This document shows positions 53,287-61,530 of a DNA stretch of 64,000 nt, in pieces. Both the position numbers and the translations under genes were made by a program. Position 1 is the first letter of the stretch. Each line of letters opens with the position of its first letter. The DNA is taken from the NCBI GenBank assembly GCA_966424055.1, contig CBJLMB010000019.1:39481-103480 (forward strand), given 5' to 3'. A model generated the notes under the pieces. The model had not been told where the DNA came from, did no database searches, and saw nothing but the letters and a program-made list of their open reading frames with translations. Source of the DNA: Deminuibacter sp966424055. GTDB taxonomy: Bacteria > Bacteroidota > Bacteroidia > Chitinophagales > Chitinophagaceae.

Positions 53287-54137
53287 TCAAAGAATGGCTA
53301 GAGCAATATAAACCTGTTACGAACCTGGCTGCCGAGCAGGCGCTTCGTGAGATCATGCAGGAAATAGCCTTGGCAGGGCTGGAACGAAGCGGCTTCTTTG
53401 AAAAAGCTGCTTTTTATGGTGGCACAGCTCTGCGGATCTTTCACAAACTGCCGAGGTTTTCAGAAGACCTGGATTTTTCATTACTGGCGCCACAGGACGA
53501 TTTTTTATTGCAGCCTTATCTCGATGCAATGCTAAAGGAATTCGAGGCGCTTGGGATGAAAGTGGCCATTACAGAAAAAAATAAAACCAGGCAAACAGCG
53601 ATTGATTCAGCCTTTCTTAAAGCGGATACTGCCTGGAAGGAACTGGTGTTGAAAGAAGTGATACCGCAGGAAAAACTGGGCATACGGCCGGAAATAAAGA
53701 TCAAGCTGGAAGTGGATACACATCCGCCATTGGGCTTTACAACGGAAGAGAACTTATTGCTTAAACCTTTTTCTTTCTACGTTAAATGTTTTACGTTGCC
53801 AGATCTTTTTGCTGGTAAAATGCATGCACTGTTATTTCGGAAATGGGGTACAAGGGTGAAAGGGCGTGATTGGTTTGACCTGGAATGGTATATCCGGAAC
53901 GGCGTGCCATTGCACTTACAGCACCTGATCATGCGCGCGCAGGATAGTGGTGACTGGCAGGCACCCGGTATGACCCCTGATCAGCTGAAGAAATTATTGC
54001 AGGAAAAAATAAACACTGTTTCGTTTGAGCGCATCCGGGAAGATATTGTCAAATTTATTGCTGATGCCCGTGCGATCGAGATCTGGTCTCCCAAATATTT
54101 CCTGGATCTGATTAAACAATTAAAAATAGCGTCGTAG
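53283..54137 (+). CDS. abiEii: AbiEii-type nucleotidyltransferase toxin
   Basis: 284 residues. The DNA-polymerase-beta-like nucleotidyltransferase core has FYGGTALRIFHKLPRFSEDLDFSLL, giving the GGTALR and SEDLDF metal-binding motifs, then later LPDLFAGKMHALLFRKWGTR and KGRDWFDLEWYI. Related toxins block growth by modifying tRNA with nucleotides, serving phage defence. Start and stop overlap (ATGA) with the antitoxin gene. It immediately precedes the CRISPR-Cas operon. Confidence 0.92.
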   Translation: MIKEWLEQYKPVTNLAAEQALREIMQEIALAGLERSGFFEKAAFYGGTALRIFHKLPRFSEDLDFSLLAPQDDFLLQPYLDAMLKEFEALGMKVAITEKNKTRQTAIDSAFLKADTAWKELVLKEVIPQEKLGIRPEIKIKLEVDTHPPLGFTTEENLLLKPFSFYVKCFTLPDLFAGKMHALLFRKWGTRVKGRDWFDLEWYIRNGVPLHLQHLIMRAQDSGDWQAPGMTPDQLKKLLQEKINTVSFERIREDIVKFIADARAIEIWSPKYFLDLIKQLKIAS

Positions 54138-54309
54138 GTGATGGTGTAGGTGAGGAGGGCGTTTATCCACTCAAACTTTTTTAAGTTGAGCAAGTCTATC
54201 CTGCTGTTTGGGGATTAGAAGATCTTCAAAAGCTGATATTGGCTATAACCCTGTACGCTTTAGTACTTAAGAAGGGCCGGCCTGGTTTGCAATTATAGCC
54301 AAAGAGGGT

Positions 54310-54337
54310 ATTACGGGATCCCGTAATTTTAGTTTTG
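54310..54337 (+). promoter_or_regulatory. Candidate cas operon promoter with 18-bp palindrome
   Basis: The perfect palindrome ATTACGGGATCCCGTAAT (54310-54327) ends 2 bp before TAGTTTTG (54330-54337), an exact TAnnTTTG element. Transcription would begin near 54344, 69 nt before cas6. The palindrome sits between the -33 and -7 positions, where a bound repressor would block initiation. No clear -33 TTG was seen. Confidence 0.55.
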
Positions 54338-54412
54338 ATCTGGAACCTATTTTCGGCATACCAATAACCGGTATGACGATACATCAAATACAATTAAATT
54401 AGTGGCACACAA

Positions 54413-55201
54413 ATGCGCTTTAAACTAAAACTATTTGCCATACACTTTCCTGCAGTGTTGCCCTGCAATTATCAATATCCGTTGAGTGCAGTCATTTACA
54501 AAATATTGCGACAAGCGGATAGTCATTATGCTCATTTTCTTCATGAGACAGGATACAGGCAATCTGGCAGTGCATTAAAATCTTTCAAGTTATTTACGTT
54601 CTCTGACATTAAAACGCTTTTTAAAATACAGGGAGACAGGATGCATATGGTTGCTCCTGAAGCGGAAATAACTGTATCGTTCCACTTGCCGCAAGCAGCT
54701 GAGACCTTTGTTAAAGGCTTGTTCCTGGATCAGGAAATGGAGATTGCAGATAAGAACAGCAAAGCGAAATTCAGGATCAACCAGGTAGAATCCATGCCAC
54801 TTGGGTTAAGCAAGGAGCCTGTTCAGGAACTTGTATTGCAGCCACTGTCACCCATAGTGAGTAGCAAGCCTAATGAAAAGGGTCATTACGATTTTCTCAC
54901 TCCAGATCATCCTGATTTTGTATCGCAACTCCTATTTAACTGGCAATCGAAGTACAAGACATTGTATAATGATGTGGATGCTGTTTTCGCCGATGCCAAT
55001 ATGGAAGTATTGTATTATAAAAATCCGCCGAAATCCAGGTTAATAACCATAAAAGCCGGAACGCCGGAAGAAACCAAGATCAAGGGTTATGTGAATTTTC
55101 TATTGAAAGTTAAGGGTAGGTTAGAAGCATTGGAGCTGTTGATGAATAGTGGTGTGGGGGTGTATAATAGTCAAGGGATGGGGTGCGTGGGGATGTTATA
55201 A
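54413..55201 (+). CDS. cas6: CRISPR-associated endoribonuclease Cas6
   Basis: 262 residues. It processes pre-crRNA within the repeat, leaving an 8-nt 5' handle. Two ferredoxin-like halves are suggested by RFKLKLFAIHFPAVLPCNYQ at the start and the C-terminal glycine-rich loop NSGVGVYNSQGMGCVGML, the family hallmark. The YPLSAVIYKILRQADSHYAHFLHE helix with a central His region is also typical. First gene of the operon, separated from the rest by a 178-bp gap carrying the crRNA-like element. Confidence 0.92.
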   Translation: MRFKLKLFAIHFPAVLPCNYQYPLSAVIYKILRQADSHYAHFLHETGYRQSGSALKSFKLFTFSDIKTLFKIQGDRMHMVAPEAEITVSFHLPQAAETFVKGLFLDQEMEIADKNSKAKFRINQVESMPLGLSKEPVQELVLQPLSPIVSSKPNEKGHYDFLTPDHPDFVSQLLFNWQSKYKTLYNDVDAVFADANMEVLYYKNPPKSRLITIKAGTPEETKIKGYVNFLLKVKGRLEALELLMNSGVGVYNSQGMGCVGML

Positions 55202-55278
55202 ATGTCAGTATTTCAGAAACTTAGAAATACCATATTTCAATTCAACATTGTACAATTTTTAAGCAGAGAAATACTGAC
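55198..55278 (-). ncRNA. Putative crRNA-like regulatory RNA (CreA/CreR-type)
   Basis: Read on the minus strand, 55263-55234 is a degenerate 30-nt CRISPR repeat. It shares its first three bases CTT and its last 13, GTTGAATTGAAAT, with the array repeat, including the complete 8-nt handle ATTGAAAT. The interior is diverged but keeps the palindrome ATTGTACAAT. The spacer-like part follows from 55233 downward; its first 17 nt are repeated at 55329-55345. GTCAGTATTTC (55278-55268) and its complement (55214-55204) enclose the unit. A 7/8 match to the -7 consensus (TAGCTTTA, 55290-55283) could start the RNA near 55276. The identification rests on sequence pattern only. Confidence 0.7.
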
Positions 55279-55328
55279 GGTGTAAAGCTACTAAATAGAA
55301 TGAAATAATATTTTAATTTATAATCTAA

Positions 55329-55364
55329 AAACTTAGAAATACCATTGGGATTATTGTATATTTG
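55329..55364 (+). promoter_or_regulatory. Promoter of the mini-gene/cas8 unit with guide-matched target
   Basis: TATATTTG (55357-55364) is an exact TAnnTTTG element, placing a start near 55371, about 9 nt before the mini-gene ATG. The 17-bp AAACTTAGAAATACCAT at 55329-55345 equals the seed of the crRNA-like element, and its protospacer-strand 5' flank is CCA, a PAM used by several type I-B systems. A Cascade R-loop here would cover the -33 region. Confidence 0.6.
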
Positions 55365-55379
55365 ATTTAAAATAATCTC

Positions 55380-55511
55380 ATGATTATATTAAATAAGCTC
55401 ATTAATAGGCCGCTTTTATGCACACACTGCCTAAAGAATGTCAATGATAGCATTGATTGTGATTTATGTAACGGCTTTAGATTTCATGAAAATATAAATA
55501 ATAGTGAATGA
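55380..55511 (+). CDS. Mini-protein with two CxxC pairs, coupled to cas8
   Basis: 43 codons from ATG 55380 to TGA 55509-55511. The TGA overlaps the cas8 ATG at 55508, so translation of the two is probably coupled. Residues 14-30 contain CTHC, nine residues, then CDLC, a small zinc-ribbon pattern, and the N-terminus (MIILNKLINRPLL) is hydrophobic and basic. It lies directly behind the promoter targeted by the crRNA-like element. It could be a CreT-type toxin. Alternatively it could be a detached zinc ribbon of the Cas8b/Cst1 subunit, whose family is named for a CXXC-CXXC motif that this Cas8 lacks. Confidence 0.6.
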   Translation: MIILNKLINRPLLCTHCLKNVNDSIDCDLCNGFRFHENINNSE

Positions 55512-57508
55512 TGATATTTAAAACATACACTGGTAATGCCATGCTCAACAACGCTTTAATGACCATTGAAGCATTGGCGGGCTTACAAAGTGTTAGCGAT
55601 ATAACACCCGGGCTATTGCTCAGCTTCTATGAAAAAGTAGAATTAAAGTCTTTGAATAAAAGACTAAAGAGTTATACTATGCTCTTTACAAAAAACGGCC
55701 CCTTGCACAATGATAATGCCAATGGTGATAAGGTTTACGATAGCCTATTCAGGACTATTATTGGCTCATATGAAAATGAAGGCGAAAAAATCTGCGAAGT
55801 TTCGGGGCTGAGGTTTTCAAAAACATTTGAACAGGTATATGCAGAGGCCTTAAAAAAGGCGGGCTTTTCTGAAAAAGAAATTCGGGGAAAGGATCTTACG
55901 CTAAACCGGTCCTGGTTTCCTTTAATTGGCGGATTGGGATCTGATGCACAGGCTTTGCCACAGGCGAAATTCTCTGTGCAAGTGCATCCGATATGTGTTG
56001 CCCTTCTTCAATTTTTGCCGTTATCTTCTCTGTTATATAATGGTGGTATTCTTTTAATTGATTCATCAAATTTTGATTTTGCAAAAGAATATATTCGAAG
56101 GAACCAAAAGCTGTTGTGGGAAAAAATCCAAACTACGCCAGCAAATGGATCGATAGAAAATGTGAGAGATCTTAACAAGGGCAATTATATCCTCAAAGCT
56201 ATTGATATTTTAGAAGAAAAAGAGTTTAATGAAGAAGCCTATTCTGATTTGAATTTATGGAGTTTTTCTAATTCCGGTACAGGTGCAAGCTGCTCCATTG
56301 ACAGAGTTCCCAATGACTTAATCAGAAGGCTGATTACAATGGATAAGAATCCAAAAATTGGCGAAGATCTAAAAAGTATTTTAAGCAATAACAAATCTTC
56401 TTCTTCTTTTTTAGAAGCCCTGGAAGCAAAGAATGAATGGTGGTTGTTGTATCCGAATAAATTTAAAGATGGGAAAAAGGAATTTGAATACAAGGGCGTT
56501 TCTGTGGATTTCTTAGAAGCCTATTTTGAAGTAATTGGAGAAAAGAAAAAGCTTACTGAATACGCAAAATATATTGCAGGACTTATTGATAAATATAAAA
56601 CCAAATCATTTGAAAAATACCTGATCAAATCTGATGCATGGAAAGAGGCTGATTATCGTATGGACTTATATGCCGTACTGGTTATGGCTGCAGAAAAAGG
56701 TGAATGGAGCTTACAGCATCAAATACAAATATTGGATGATGAAGATTTGCTCCCTGTAAAAAACAGTTACTATCAACTACACAAACTGATTCATTTTTAC
56801 TATCAAAAAAAACATTATGGAAATGAGTTGTCTGATCCTAGTGGAATAAAATCTGCTGTTTTGGCTGCCTGTAACTGGCTGATAATGCTTATCGAAAAAG
56901 ATATAAATCGGGATAGGATAATTGCTCAATTGATTAATAGAAATGAGTACAGTGTTGTTCGGTATGCCGGGTTGCTTTTAAGGAGTTTGGAAAATTTCGA
57001 TATTCCATTAGAAGAGATCGCCGCCGTTTTATACGACGTAGATTTTAGACTTTCTGTAAATGGGCTTAATGAATTGTTGAGAATATATTTTACCGCAAAA
57101 ACCAGGGAAATTGCTTCTTTACAAAATACAATTATTGCAGGCAGGGCGCTTACGGAAGAGGAGGCGGAATGGTTGGGTAGAATGAAAGAGTTTGCTGCAG
57201 ATTATCAACGTTATTATTATGAAAGGTATAAACATATTGACACAGGAGAATATCCGGTCAAAAAATTCCAAACTATTGTGAGCGATATTTCTTTAGAAAC
57301 GTCTAAGTTTTTACAGCTATTGAAAAAAATGATAGACAATACAAACGAATTTGTTTTAAATACCGGTGGGGTCAAAAACAAGTGGAAAGAAGAGGACTTA
57401 TTATATAATCCCCTTAATGGAGAAATTACGCTTTCATTTAGTAAACTGGCAATTAAATTATTACTCACCAAACAAGCTTCCATTAGCAATCAAAAACAAA
57501 TAATATAA
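55508..57508 (+). CDS. cas8b: Type I-B Cascade large subunit Cas8b1/Cst1
   Basis: 666 residues. Family landmarks are FFPLIGGLGSDAQALP-like (WFPLIGGLGSDAQALPQAKF, about 136-155), PICVALLQFLPLSSLLYNGG and ILLIDSSNFDFAKEYIRR. Cas8 recognises the PAM and recruits Cas3. Where family members carry two CxxC pairs this protein has only C96-x2-S99 and H160-x2-C163. The second ATG (MMIF) is an alternative start. Very A/T-rich codon use compared with genes left of 52 kb. Confidence 0.85.
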   Translation: MMIFKTYTGNAMLNNALMTIEALAGLQSVSDITPGLLLSFYEKVELKSLNKRLKSYTMLFTKNGPLHNDNANGDKVYDSLFRTIIGSYENEGEKICEVSGLRFSKTFEQVYAEALKKAGFSEKEIRGKDLTLNRSWFPLIGGLGSDAQALPQAKFSVQVHPICVALLQFLPLSSLLYNGGILLIDSSNFDFAKEYIRRNQKLLWEKIQTTPANGSIENVRDLNKGNYILKAIDILEEKEFNEEAYSDLNLWSFSNSGTGASCSIDRVPNDLIRRLITMDKNPKIGEDLKSILSNNKSSSSFLEALEAKNEWWLLYPNKFKDGKKEFEYKGVSVDFLEAYFEVIGEKKKLTEYAKYIAGLIDKYKTKSFEKYLIKSDAWKEADYRMDLYAVLVMAAEKGEWSLQHQIQILDDEDLLPVKNSYYQLHKLIHFYYQKKHYGNELSDPSGIKSAVLAACNWLIMLIEKDINRDRIIAQLINRNEYSVVRYAGLLLRSLENFDIPLEEIAAVLYDVDFRLSVNGLNELLRIYFTAKTREIASLQNTIIAGRALTEEEAEWLGRMKEFAADYQRYYYERYKHIDTGEYPVKKFQTIVSDISLETSKFLQLLKKMIDNTNEFVLNTGGVKNKWKEEDLLYNPLNGEITLSFSKLAIKLLLTKQASISNQKQII

Positions 57509-57528
57509 CAACCCTAAAATTAAATTTT

Positions 57529-58554
57529 ATGGCAAAACTAAACAACATTGCAGGTACACTATTAATTGATGCAACAGCAGCGTTTTTAAATGGCGCAGGG
57601 TTGGGTACAGGTGAAGACAAAAACAAGAGTATCCCGAAAACGTTTAGAGAAAAAGTAAATGACCGTTTGGAAGAAGTGCCTTATGTTTCTGCACAGTCTT
57701 GGCGCAGATGGTTGCGCGATACCACCAACGAAGAAAATGGATGGCATCCAAGTGAATTGCGCGCTATCGGAGAAGGTTCTGATAAAGGAACAACCAATAA
57801 AATAGCCACTGAATTAAACCCGGTTGACTTTCCGGAAGATGATTTGTTTGGCTATATGAAAGCAGGTTCAAAAAATGAAGAAAGTATTCAGCGTACATCT
57901 CCTTTTAAATCATCCATTTTGAAGGGCATTAAAAATATGCGCACCATTAATACCGATGAGGCTTTTGTTCATTTGAAAGAAGGAACACCTTTGCCGTACT
58001 CTACTAAATTTTATTCGACACACCTGGAGGGTTTTTTTAATCTCGAATATTATAGACTGGGAGTTTATGACAATATTGGAAGCCATCAGGAGTTGTCGTC
58101 TGAAGTAGTAACAAAGTATAAAGATTTACTGAACGAATCGGCGCTTGGAGGTAAATTTAAGAGATATGAACTGAAGAATGCAGCGCAGGTTCGTAAAACA
58201 AATGCCGCAGGCTTGCTGAAAGGCTTGGCATTTTTAAGAGGTGGTGCTAAACAAGCGGCTTTTGGCTCAGATGTAAGTCCTAAAGTTTTAATACTGGCGG
58301 GTTTGGAATCTGCAAATCCCATTTTCAATAATCTTTTTATAGGCACTGGTGAGAAACCGGTATTGAATATTGGGTTGTTGAAACAGCTGGCAGATGATTA
58401 TAAAAATAAATTGGCCACCCCTGTTTATATCGGAATACGCAAGGGTTATCTCCAAAATGAAGATGATGTTTTTTCAATTGGTGAGGGCTTTATCGTAGAT
58501 TCTCCCGTGGGTGTGGTAAATGCGTTTAATCAAAAATACCTGAGCAATGAATAA
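57529..58554 (+). CDS. cas7: Type I-B Cascade backbone subunit Cas7 (Cst2/DevR)
   Basis: 341 residues. The start MAKLNNIAGTLLIDATAAFL and AQSWRRWLRDT are typical of the Cst2/DevR group of Cas7. The RNA-binding core continues with TSPFKSSILKGI, TPLPYSTKFYSTHLEGFFNL and KVLILAGLESANPIFNN. Copies of Cas7 coat the crRNA spacer. It is 20 bp after cas8 and overlaps cas5 by 8 bp. Confidence 0.92.
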   Translation: MAKLNNIAGTLLIDATAAFLNGAGLGTGEDKNKSIPKTFREKVNDRLEEVPYVSAQSWRRWLRDTTNEENGWHPSELRAIGEGSDKGTTNKIATELNPVDFPEDDLFGYMKAGSKNEESIQRTSPFKSSILKGIKNMRTINTDEAFVHLKEGTPLPYSTKFYSTHLEGFFNLEYYRLGVYDNIGSHQELSSEVVTKYKDLLNESALGGKFKRYELKNAAQVRKTNAAGLLKGLAFLRGGAKQAAFGSDVSPKVLILAGLESANPIFNNLFIGTGEKPVLNIGLLKQLADDYKNKLATPVYIGIRKGYLQNEDDVFSIGEGFIVDSPVGVVNAFNQKYLSNE

Positions 58555-59218
58555 GGTGCTGGAAATACAATTTTCAGGCTGGACAGCAACGCCGAGAATG
58601 CCATTTATTCTCTCAGGGAATGCAGTGTGTTTGCACACGCCAGGTTATTCTTTACTGTTAGGCCTTATTGGTTGCTGTCTTGGCCGGCTGGTTTCACCTG
58701 ATGAGGTGCAAATTGGGTTTAAATACAGTTATGATGCTGTGGCGAAGGATTTGGAAACAAGGCAGCGCTTAGAATATGATGGTAAGAAAATAAAAGGTCA
58801 TAGTAAAGGCTCAGATGCTTATTTAAGAGAGTTTCATTCATTTCCCAGGCTCACAATTTGGATAAACAGGATTGATTGGAAAGATTTTTTTCTTTCGCCG
58901 GTTGGAACACCATCACTTGGCCGTTCACAGGATATATTAAAGATTGATGCCGTAAAAGAGGTGAATGTTACTGCTGTTGATGAGGGTGTAATATCAGGCT
59001 GTATGTTGCCATTCAGCGCAGGCTTACGGGCGGGTGGACAGTTGGTGCAAATGGCAGAATCTTTTGTGGAGAATGAAAACATTGGTAGTGGGCGAACACC
59101 TCAAAAATCAAAAGTGTTTTTATCTATACCTCATGATAGCGAGGTTCAGCTAAAGCATTTCAATCTATTTAAAACAAATGGCGAAAAAGTTTTTTACCTG
59201 CATCAATTTGATGAGTAA
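58547..59218 (+). CDS. cas5: Type I-B Cascade subunit Cas5
   Basis: 223 residues. The N-terminal RAMP fold VLEIQFSGWTATPRMPFILS and the glycine-rich TPGYSLLLGLIGCCLGR are typical of the Cas5t group. Later TPSLGRSQDILKI matches the conserved LGRSE-type motif. It caps the 5' handle of the crRNA. Stop and cas3 start share one base. Confidence 0.9.
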   Translation: MNKVLEIQFSGWTATPRMPFILSGNAVCLHTPGYSLLLGLIGCCLGRLVSPDEVQIGFKYSYDAVAKDLETRQRLEYDGKKIKGHSKGSDAYLREFHSFPRLTIWINRIDWKDFFLSPVGTPSLGRSQDILKIDAVKEVNVTAVDEGVISGCMLPFSAGLRAGGQLVQMAESFVENENIGSGRTPQKSKVFLSIPHDSEVQLKHFNLFKTNGEKVFYLHQFDE

Positions 59219-61521
59219 TGAATGATAAAGATTTTTTTAGTCAGTTTTATGCTAAAAGTGATGGAGAAACTACATTGCAGATGCACACCAATCATGTGCT
59301 AACCGCTGCAAGGAACCTTATTCACCGATTATCTTTTACTGATGAAGAGCGGGCTTTTTGGATAACCAAAATTACACGTTGTGTCGTATTGCACGACTTG
59401 GGCAAGATCCATAGGGATTTTCAAAAGCGATTAACAGGTGAAGAGGCGTGGCCAATCCGCCACGAAATCATTTCATTATGGTTCTGTATCAACTTTCTTG
59501 AATTACCTGCAGATGAATTGTTTGCCATCGCTACACACCACAAAGGAGTTATTGATCAATATAGTAATAATGGGCGTTTAAAAATAGAGGTTTTAACAAA
59601 GTATCTGGAACCCTTATATGAAAAGGAAAAAGACTTATTAACAAAAGAAACATTGAGGAAATGGCTGAACTTGAATGGCATCAAAATGCCGTTTAAAGAT
59701 TCGGAAATTATTAAAGAGATACCAAAAGAATTTCGTCAGATACTCGATAGTTCACGCCAATCCGAAATATTGAAAAATGAAAATGAAAGACGTAGTTTGT
59801 CATTTACAAGGGCGTTGATGATTGCTGCCGATCATATCGGATCGGCGAGAAAAGAAAATGATATTCCTGGGTATAAAAGAATTTCTCTTCAGGATTTTCA
59901 GCCGAAAAAACAGGGCAACTATTTTCCTTTTCGCTCTTTCCAGGAGAAACTTCAATACATCAAAACAGATGTGATTCTGCATGCACCAACGGGTTCGGGA
60001 AAAACAGAGGCTGCTTTGAGTTGGGTGTTTGCTAATCAAAGTGAGAACTCGAGATTGTTTTATTTGCTGCCATACACGGCAAGTATTAATGCAATGGTAG
60101 GGCGATTGCAGGATGTGTTTGGTAATGAAGTTGTAACTGCTTTGCATTCAAAAACACTGGATTTCTTTTATCAACAATTGTCTGACGAAGATTCGAATCT
60201 TGATAAGGATTATCAAAAAATGGAGCAGGAAGCCAGGACAAAGAAATCATTATCGGTAGAGTTGTTCTATCCTGTTAAAGTGTGCACCTTGCATCAGATT
60301 TTAAAAACTTCACTAAAGGGAAAAGGGTGGGAACTGGCATTGTATGAGTATAAAAACGCGCTTTTTATCATTGATGAATTTCATACATATAATGCCTTGC
60401 TTACGGGATTGCTGTTGAGCTCCATTAAACTTTTCAGAAAGCTGTTTAATGCTAAATTTTTCTTTATGTCGGCAACTATCCCCGACTTTATGTTAAAAAT
60501 AATTGTTGATGAAGTCTTTGACGGAAATACAAACGCTTTAATTCGTCCTGATAAGGCGAAAGAAGATGACCGGATAATCATGGATAGAAAAAGGCATCAG
60601 CTTTATTGTAGGGCGAAACAAACTATTGATGATAATATCGATTTGGTTAAATCATATTTAGCGCAGGGGTTTTCTGTTTTAAGTATCGTGAACAATGTTA
60701 AAACCGCCCAGAAACTTTTCAAGGAAATAGATTTTGAGGGTTCCGTTCAATTATTGCACAGCGGTTTTAATAAAGAAGATAGAACAAAGATAGAACAGGT
60801 AATAACCAATAAAGACAGCTCAAAGAGACCGCGATTATTAATAGCAACGCAGGCTGTAGAAGTAAGCCTTGATATTGATTATGATGTGGCATTTATTGAA
60901 AATGCACCGATAGATGCTTTGATTCAAAGATTTGGACGTGTGAACCGGGCAGGAAAAAAACAAATTACTCCGCTTGATAAGACTGTCAGCTTAAGCAATA
61001 ATACCGTACCTGTTTATTTGGTTGAACATAGTATGGGGAAAACGCCCTTTTACGATGACCGTACATTGGAGAAAACCTGGACTGAATTAATGATGCTTGA
61101 TGCAAATGAGCTGTCAGAAGATGATTTGATAAAAGTTTGCAATGAGGTGTATAAAAATGGTTATAATGATGTACAACTAAAAGACTTTACTAATGGGATG
61201 AGGAATTCTATCATTGCGGATTTTGAGAAGAATTGGATAGCGGGACATTGGAAAGATTGGATTGAAGATGCGCTTGAAAACCAGGGTAAGAATCAAAAAA
61301 TAGAGGTTTTATGTGCCAACCTCCGGGAAGAATATATGCAACGAATTAAAGAAAAACGCTTTATAGAAGCTAATCAGCTTTTAGTGCAAGTTTACTTTTA
61401 TGAAGCCGAAGGTCTTTCCAAAATGGAAGCTGGAAATGTGTTATATGCCAATGGCTTGGAATATAGTTCGCAAATTGGTTATTATAAGAAGCAGGATAGT
61501 TTTGAGGATAGAAGTTTTTAA
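59218..61521 (+). CDS. cas3: CRISPR-associated nuclease-helicase Cas3
   Basis: 767 residues. The N-terminal HD nuclease has His 23/26, HD at 59-60 (VVLHDLGKIHRDFQKR), RH at 81-82 and HH at 107-108. The superfamily-2 helicase has Walker A APTGSGKTEAAL (from 256), DEFH box IIDEFHTYN (from 384), MSATIP (from 417), LLIATQAVEVSLDID and QRFGRVNRAGK. All catalytic motifs are intact, so degradation of target DNA should be possible. Confidence 0.95.
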   Translation: MNDKDFFSQFYAKSDGETTLQMHTNHVLTAARNLIHRLSFTDEERAFWITKITRCVVLHDLGKIHRDFQKRLTGEEAWPIRHEIISLWFCINFLELPADELFAIATHHKGVIDQYSNNGRLKIEVLTKYLEPLYEKEKDLLTKETLRKWLNLNGIKMPFKDSEIIKEIPKEFRQILDSSRQSEILKNENERRSLSFTRALMIAADHIGSARKENDIPGYKRISLQDFQPKKQGNYFPFRSFQEKLQYIKTDVILHAPTGSGKTEAALSWVFANQSENSRLFYLLPYTASINAMVGRLQDVFGNEVVTALHSKTLDFFYQQLSDEDSNLDKDYQKMEQEARTKKSLSVELFYPVKVCTLHQILKTSLKGKGWELALYEYKNALFIIDEFHTYNALLTGLLLSSIKLFRKLFNAKFFFMSATIPDFMLKIIVDEVFDGNTNALIRPDKAKEDDRIIMDRKRHQLYCRAKQTIDDNIDLVKSYLAQGFSVLSIVNNVKTAQKLFKEIDFEGSVQLLHSGFNKEDRTKIEQVITNKDSSKRPRLLIATQAVEVSLDIDYDVAFIENAPIDALIQRFGRVNRAGKKQITPLDKTVSLSNNTVPVYLVEHSMGKTPFYDDRTLEKTWTELMMLDANELSEDDLIKVCNEVYKNGYNDVQLKDFTNGMRNSIIADFEKNWIAGHWKDWIEDALENQGKNQKIEVLCANLREEYMQRIKEKRFIEANQLLVQVYFYEAEGLSKMEAGNVLYANGLEYSSQIGYYKKQDSFEDRSF

Positions 61522-61530
61522 TCTTTCAAG

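Noticed and set aside
54167..54190. CTCAAACTT/AAGTTGAG hairpin after the AbiEii gene as a terminator
   Set aside because: The stem is A/T-rich with a bulge and no T-run follows, so support is too weak.
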